DNA of 9,844 bases. Origin: Caldifarciminota bacterium (GTDB lineage: Bacteria > WOR-3 > Hydrothermia > WGAB01). Numbering within the stretch: the stretch's first letter is position 1; the number at the start of each line of letters is the position of its first letter. The DNA is taken from NCBI GenBank assembly GCA_015489295.1, contig WGAB01000247.1, forward strand, positions 1 through 9,844, written 5' to 3'. The translations under genes were made by a program, and so were the position numbers. Below the pieces are notes generated by a model, which worked only from the letters and a program-made list of their open reading frames with translations, had not been told where the DNA came from and did no database searches. Positions 6,807 through 9,844 of the stretch are shown one piece after another.

Positions 6807-7959
6807 ACACCACCGATACCGTTTGACCGTGGTGACCCCGCTCCACATCGGCTCGGGTGAGGTGCTCTCCCGCCTGGACTATGTCCACCTCGGCCGGTAC
6901 CTGTACATCCTGGACCCGGCAAAACTCGGGCGGGCCCTGGTCCAGAGGGGCCTGCTCGAGCCCTTCCTGGAGCAGGTGGAATCCCAGGGCCGTGGGTTCT
7001 CGGTGTCGGGGTTTCTGCAGCGCCACGGGCTCCACAACGAAGGGTTTTACCGATCCCTCCTCCGGTACAAACTGGAAAGCACCACCGCGCCGCCCGAACT
7101 CCACACCTTTATCCGCAACGCCCAGGGCCTGCCCTATCTGCCGGGCTCCTCCCTCAAGGGGGCCTTCCGCGTGGCCCTGGTGTATCGGCTCCTGAAACAG
7201 GCCCCCGAAGAGGTGCGGGAACGCCTGCTCATAGAACCCGTCCGGCAGGAACTCCAGGACCTTCAGCGACTTCGTCACCGGGATTCTAAGAAGTACAAGC
7301 GAAGGCGGTACACCCTTCAGCGGAACTTCGCCCGCGAGATCCATCTGGAAGCAAACCTTCTCCAGAACTTCCAATTGCCCAACGCTCGCCAGGGGCCGAA
7401 CACCGACCTCCTGCGGGTGTGGCAGGTTCAGGACTCCGAACCCCTGGAGACCAGCACCCTGCGGGTCTATGGCGTGTCTCTCGTGTCCCTTTCGGGCTCC
7501 TCCTCGCGGACCCCGCTGGCCGTGGAGGCGCTCAAGCCGGGAACCACCCAGGAGGTCACCTTCACCCTCCACACCGATCTTCTGGAGGATTTCCGCCGCC
7601 ACAACCCTCGTCCGCGGTCAGGGATTTCCTGGGACCTCTACGACCAGGTCCTTCGGAATCCCCTGGAAACCCTCGCCGACTTTACCCGTGACCTTTTGGA
7701 GCACGAACGCCGGAATCTAAAACACCCGGCCTTTGAGCGCGCCCGCAACCTCTCCGATGCCGTGAACCTCCGCCTGGGCTGGGGCCAGGGCCTCCTTTCC
7801 ACCACCGTGGTCCTGCTGTTGCCTCCAGACCTCCGCGGGCGGCTCTATCAGGAAATCCTGAACCCGAGGGGCCGACGCCAGCCTTCCGCCGACATCCCGC
7901 TGACCCGTCGCCTCGCCGACAGCCAGCTGATGGGCTTCGCCCGCCTGGAGCCTGCCTGA
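6799..7959 (+). CDS. csm5: Csm5, backbone-capping RAMP subunit
   Basis: Csm5 is the Cas7-type subunit that caps the crRNA 3' end of the III-A complex and takes part in crRNA maturation. The 386-aa protein starts with LTVVTPLHIGSGEVLSRLDY (9-28), the RAMP beta-strand and HIGSG loop, followed by a linker and FIRNAQGLPYLPGSSLKGAF (104-123), both typical of Csm5. A strongly basic stretch, RLRHRDSKKYKRRR (157-170), probably contacts RNA. The C-terminal half has the glycine-rich LRLGWGQGLLSTT (324-336). Length is within the family range. It overlaps csm4 by 8 nt and stops 2 nt before cas1, so interference and adaptation genes appear to share one transcript. No active site is known for the family and none is claimed here. 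Confidence 0.93.
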   Translation: MPEHHRYRLTVVTPLHIGSGEVLSRLDYVHLGRYLYILDPAKLGRALVQRGLLEPFLEQVESQGRGFSVSGFLQRHGLHNEGFYRSLLRYKLESTTAPPELHTFIRNAQGLPYLPGSSLKGAFRVALVYRLLKQAPEEVRERLLIEPVRQELQDLQRLRHRDSKKYKRRRYTLQRNFAREIHLEANLLQNFQLPNARQGPNTDLLRVWQVQDSEPLETSTLRVYGVSLVSLSGSSSRTPLAVEALKPGTTQEVTFTLHTDLLEDFRRHNPRPRSGISWDLYDQVLRNPLETLADFTRDLLEHERRNLKHPAFERARNLSDAVNLRLGWGQGLLSTTVVLLLPPDLRGRLYQEILNPRGRRQPSADIPLTRRLADSQLMGFARLEPA

Positions 7960-7961
7960 CC

Positions 7962-8954
7962 ATGCCGGCCGTGTACCTTACCGACCCTGGAACCCGCCTG
8001 GTCCGCCGGGGCCTTCGGCTGGGTGTGCAAACCCAGGGAACGCTGGTCACCGAGATCCCCGTTCGTCGCATCGATCGGGTGGTGCTCTTTGGGGCCACCG
8101 GCCTCACGGTGCCCGCCATGGACCTGCTGCTGGAACACCAGATCCCGGTGTTCTTCCTCAGCCCCCACGGCCGGGTGCGCGGCATCCTGGAATCCCCCAA
8201 GGCCCCGGATATCCTGTTCCGCTACGGGCAGTTTCAGGTGTTCCAGGACCCTGACCGGGCCCTGGACCTGGCCAAGCGGGTGGTGGAAGGCAAGATCCAG
8301 AATCAACGCCGGGTGCTCCAGCGGATCCAGAAGAACCGGCCCCATCTGGACCTCTCCAGGGAAATCCGAGCCCTGAACCTGTTCGCATCGCTGGTGGAGT
8401 ACCGCCAGGGGTTCTCCTCGCTCCGCGGCCTGGAGGGGCGGGCCACCCACCACTACTTCCAGGGGTTCCGCAAGGCCTTGCCTCCGGGCTGGACCTTCGT
8501 GAAACGCACCCGTCGCCCTCCCCGCGATCCCACCAACAGCCTGCTCTCCCTGGGCTATACCCTGCTCACCACCGAACTCTTTTCCTGGCTCCGGGTCCAC
8601 GGCTTTGATCCCTACCTCGGGTTCTTCCACAGGATCCGCTTCGGCCGCCCCGCCCTGGCCCTGGACCTGGCCGAGGAGTTCCGGCATCCGGTCATTGACC
8701 TCCTGGTCCTGGACCTCATTTCCCATCACCGCCTGAAGCAGGAAGACTTTGAGGAGACCTCCGAAGGCGGGTGGTACCTGACCAAACGGGGGCGCACCGT
8801 GTTCTTTCGCCAGTACGAGCAGCGGATGAACCACCGGCTCAAGGGGCCCGACGGTCGTCGGCACCCCCTCCGGAAGATCCTGGAGTTCCAGGTGATCCGG
8901 CTCAAGCGGGCCGTTGGGCAGGATGAGCCGTATCAGCCCTTTGTGCCTCCATAG
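7962..8954 (+). CDS. cas1: Cas1, CRISPR integrase
   Basis: Cas1 is the metal-dependent integrase that, with Cas2, inserts new spacers at the leader end of the array. The 330-aa protein has the N-terminal beta-rich domain (TQGTLVTEIPVRRIDRVVLF, 24-43, and LLLEHQIPVFFLSPHGRVRG, 55-74) and the helical catalytic domain. Predicted metal ligands are E158 (RGLEGRA), H223 (PYLGFFH) and the acidic residues of ALDLAEEF (D235, with E238 three residues on). Length fits a stand-alone Cas1, with no fused reverse transcriptase or Cas4. The ATG is 2 nt after the csm5 stop with only a weak Shine-Dalgarno sequence, so translation is probably coupled. No cas4 is visible nearby, which is usual for type III-A. 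Confidence 0.97.
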   Translation: MPAVYLTDPGTRLVRRGLRLGVQTQGTLVTEIPVRRIDRVVLFGATGLTVPAMDLLLEHQIPVFFLSPHGRVRGILESPKAPDILFRYGQFQVFQDPDRALDLAKRVVEGKIQNQRRVLQRIQKNRPHLDLSREIRALNLFASLVEYRQGFSSLRGLEGRATHHYFQGFRKALPPGWTFVKRTRRPPRDPTNSLLSLGYTLLTTELFSWLRVHGFDPYLGFFHRIRFGRPALALDLAEEFRHPVIDLLVLDLISHHRLKQEDFEETSEGGWYLTKRGRTVFFRQYEQRMNHRLKGPDGRRHPLRKILEFQVIRLKRAVGQDEPYQPFVPP

Positions 8955-8958
8955 AGCC

Positions 8959-9240
8959 ATGGCCTTCTTCGTGATCATTGCCTACGACATTACCGACGAC
9001 AAACGGCGGCTTGCCCTGGCCCGGGAACTCCTGAACTTCGGGTACCGGGTGCAGTACAGCGTTTTTGAGGCCCTCCTGGAACCCTCTGAGATCCGGGCCC
9101 TGCAGAGCGTGGTTCTGGGCATTATCAACGAGGAGGAAGATTCTGTGCGGATCTATGTGCTTCCGCTGGGCCTGAAGGACCGGGTGATTACTTTGGGAAT
9201 TCAGCGGGAGTACCAGGAGCCCGACGCCTTTGTGTTTTGA
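8959..9240 (+). CDS. cas2: Cas2, structural partner of Cas1 in spacer acquisition
   Basis: Cas2 is a small ferredoxin-fold protein whose dimer bridges two Cas1 dimers in the integration complex. The ATG at 8959 gives 93 aa, the normal size, starting MAFFVIIAYDITDDKRR with the conserved Asp at residue 10. The motifs VQYSVFEALL and VRIYVLPL are typical. The frame can be extended to an ATG at 8914, but that would overlap cas1 by 41 nt and add a 15-residue tail before the conserved first beta strand, so it is rejected. The gene begins 4 nt after the cas1 stop and has no clear ribosome site of its own. It is the last gene before the leader. Confidence 0.96.
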   Translation: MAFFVIIAYDITDDKRRLALARELLNFGYRVQYSVFEALLEPSEIRALQSVVLGIINEEEDSVRIYVLPLGLKDRVITLGIQREYQEPDAFVF

Positions 9241-9284
9241 GCGTTGGGTGAAAACGGGTCTTTGAAAATTCTGGAGGTTTGTGG

Positions 9285-9338
9285 CTCGCCGGAGGCTGAC
9301 GGATCGGGCCGAAATCCCGGGTCTGCCTCCGGAGCGAG
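9285..9338 (+). other. Bulged stem-loop just after cas2
   Basis: Bases 9285-9296 pair with 9325-9338 through 12 base pairs with a 2-nt bulge (GA at 9332-9333). The loop can pair further (GAC 9298-9300 with GTC 9321-9323, CGGG 9305-9308 with CCCG 9316-9319). There is no T run after it, so it is not a standard intrinsic terminator. It might attenuate or separate operon and array transcription. Confidence 0.5.
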
Positions 9339-9345
9339 GAGCCCC

Positions 9346-9374
9346 TTGCGGCTCTAAGGGAACTCCTGTATCCT
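9346..9374 (+). promoter_or_regulatory. Possible sigma-70-type promoter for the array
   Basis: TTGCGG (9346-9351) and TATCCT (9369-9374) are separated by 17 bp, a permissive -35/-10 spacing on the strand expected for pre-crRNA. Transcription would begin near 9381, about 100 nt before the first repeat. The match to consensus is only moderate and the -35 overlaps a small hairpin. Confidence 0.3.
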
Positions 9375-9479
9375 GGGTTCGTGACAGAGGGAAGACGGGG
9401 GCGTGGAGGTGGGCGCTGAGGCCCCAGCCTCCGGAACGGATCGGGAGTGCCTTGAGCCCCAGGGGCCAGAGGAGCCACG

Positions 9480-9844
9480 GTGAAAACCCCCACTCCCATT
9501 TGATTGGGATTGCGACTTACTTCCCCAGGCTCCTGGGGATTCCACCACTCTTTGGTGTGAAAACCCCCACTCCCATTTGATTGGGATTGCGACGGGGCCA
9601 GGTCGATGGTCTGAAAGATCACTTCAAAAAGTTCGTGAAAACCCCCACTCCCATTTGATTGGGATTGCGACTCAATCTTGTATTTTGACCCAATAACCCC
9701 GATTTCATTGTGAAAACCCCCACTCCCATTTGATTGGGATTGCGACCTGGCCCATGCACTCCGGGCACTTTACTTGTTTGTTCGTGAAAACCCCCACTCC
9801 CATTTGATTGGGATTGCGACAATTCCTTTTCCTCATCATATTCC
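9480..9844 (+). CRISPR. CRISPR array, leader end: five identical 37-nt repeats, array continues beyond the window
   Basis: Repeats lie at 9480-9516, 9557-9593, 9635-9671, 9710-9746 and 9784-9820. All five are identical, starting GTGAAAACCCCCACTCCC and ending TTGGGATTGCGAC. The four complete spacers are 40, 41, 38 and 37 nt and unrelated to each other; the last 24 bases (9821-9844) are the start of a fifth spacer or of the flank. Within the repeat, TCCCA and TGGGA form a 5-bp stem with a 6-nt loop just before the last 7 nt, the usual Cas6 substrate. Cutting 8 nt from the end would give the crRNA handle AUUGCGAC. Stem position, handle and gene order agree on + strand transcription, so spacer 1 should be the newest. 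Identical repeats suggest that this is the leader-proximal, recently active part. Confidence 0.98.

Larger units (their letters stand above)
9241..9479 (+). promoter_or_regulatory. CRISPR leader region
   Basis: These 239 bp between cas2 and the first repeat contain no convincing gene and sit where the leader should be: repeats downstream end in ATTGCGAC on the + strand, the crRNA handle end. The region is GC-rich rather than AT-rich. It contains a bulged hairpin (9285-9338), smaller hairpins (GAGCC/GGCTC at 9339-9354, GAGGC/GCCTC at 9418-9431), the palindrome GCCCC-A-GGGGC (9456-9466) ending 13 nt before the first repeat, and two motifs that each occur twice: ACGGATCGGG at 9299-9308 and 9436-9445, and GCCTCCGGA at 9325-9333 and 9427-9435. 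These could be sites for Cas1-Cas2 docking or a host factor, but no function is established. Confidence 0.75.

Noticed and set aside
5622..6848. 408-codon open frame on the minus strand across csm3 and csm4
   Set aside because: Same reason: it mirrors high-GC coding sequence and spans the junction of two real genes.
6460..7602. 380-codon open frame on the minus strand across csm4 and csm5
   Set aside because: Antisense shadow of two well-supported genes with no domain or ribosome site of its own.
8914..8958. Upstream ATG that would lengthen cas2 by 15 residues
   Set aside because: It overlaps cas1 by 41 nt, and the conserved Cas2 first strand begins exactly at the ATG at 8959.
9285..9360. 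Intrinsic terminator after cas2
   Set aside because: The stem-loops are GC-rich but none is followed by a run of T's.
9188..9822. Minus-strand frames with repeated peptide NPNQMGVGVF or SQSNGSGGF
   Set aside because: The repeated peptide is just translation of the CRISPR repeat; spacers provide the changing parts. Not a tandem-repeat protein.

Overview
The window holds one nearly complete type III-A (Csm) CRISPR-Cas locus, all on the + strand. The order is a 5'-truncated csm6-like ribonuclease gene, cas6, cas10 (csm1), csm2, csm3, csm4, csm5, cas1, cas2, a leader of about 240 bp, and the first five repeats of a CRISPR array that runs off the right edge. No gene unrelated to CRISPR is visible, and nothing here names a species. 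High GC with strong G/C preference at third codon positions, proteins rich in Arg, Leu, Pro and Ala, and strong Shine-Dalgarno sequences point to a GC-rich bacterium, possibly a thermophile. That last point is inference.

Layout: positions 1-90 form a near-perfect inverted repeat at the window edge, most likely a fold-back at a contig end. From 53 to 1021 is the C-terminal part of a CARF-HEPN effector with the Rx4H nuclease motif; the sensor domain lies outside the window. cas6 (1042-2013) carries a one-base frameshift that removes its glycine-rich C-terminal loop from the annotated frame; the missing loop is intact in the -1 frame. cas10 (2010-4508) keeps both the HD nuclease motif and the GGDD cyclase motif. 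csm2 to csm5 (4505-7959) complete the backbone, and Csm3 keeps the catalytic Asp for target RNA cleavage. cas1 and cas2 (7962-9240) form the adaptation module. Gene junctions are 4-8 nt overlaps or gaps of 20 nt or less, so 53-9240 looks like one operon.

How it should work: Cas1-Cas2 insert spacers at the leader end of the array. Pre-crRNA read on the + strand is cut by Cas6 to leave an 8-nt 5' handle. The Cas10-Csm2-3-4-5 complex uses the crRNA to bind foreign transcripts, Csm3 cuts the RNA, and Cas10 makes cyclic oligoadenylate that activates the Csm6-like RNase. The main oddities are the cas6 frameshift, a lower-GC segment covering csm2 and the first half of csm3, a C-terminal extension on Csm3, and a GC-rich, hairpin-forming leader. 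I see no evidence of a wholly new system; the interest lies in these departures from a standard III-A locus.
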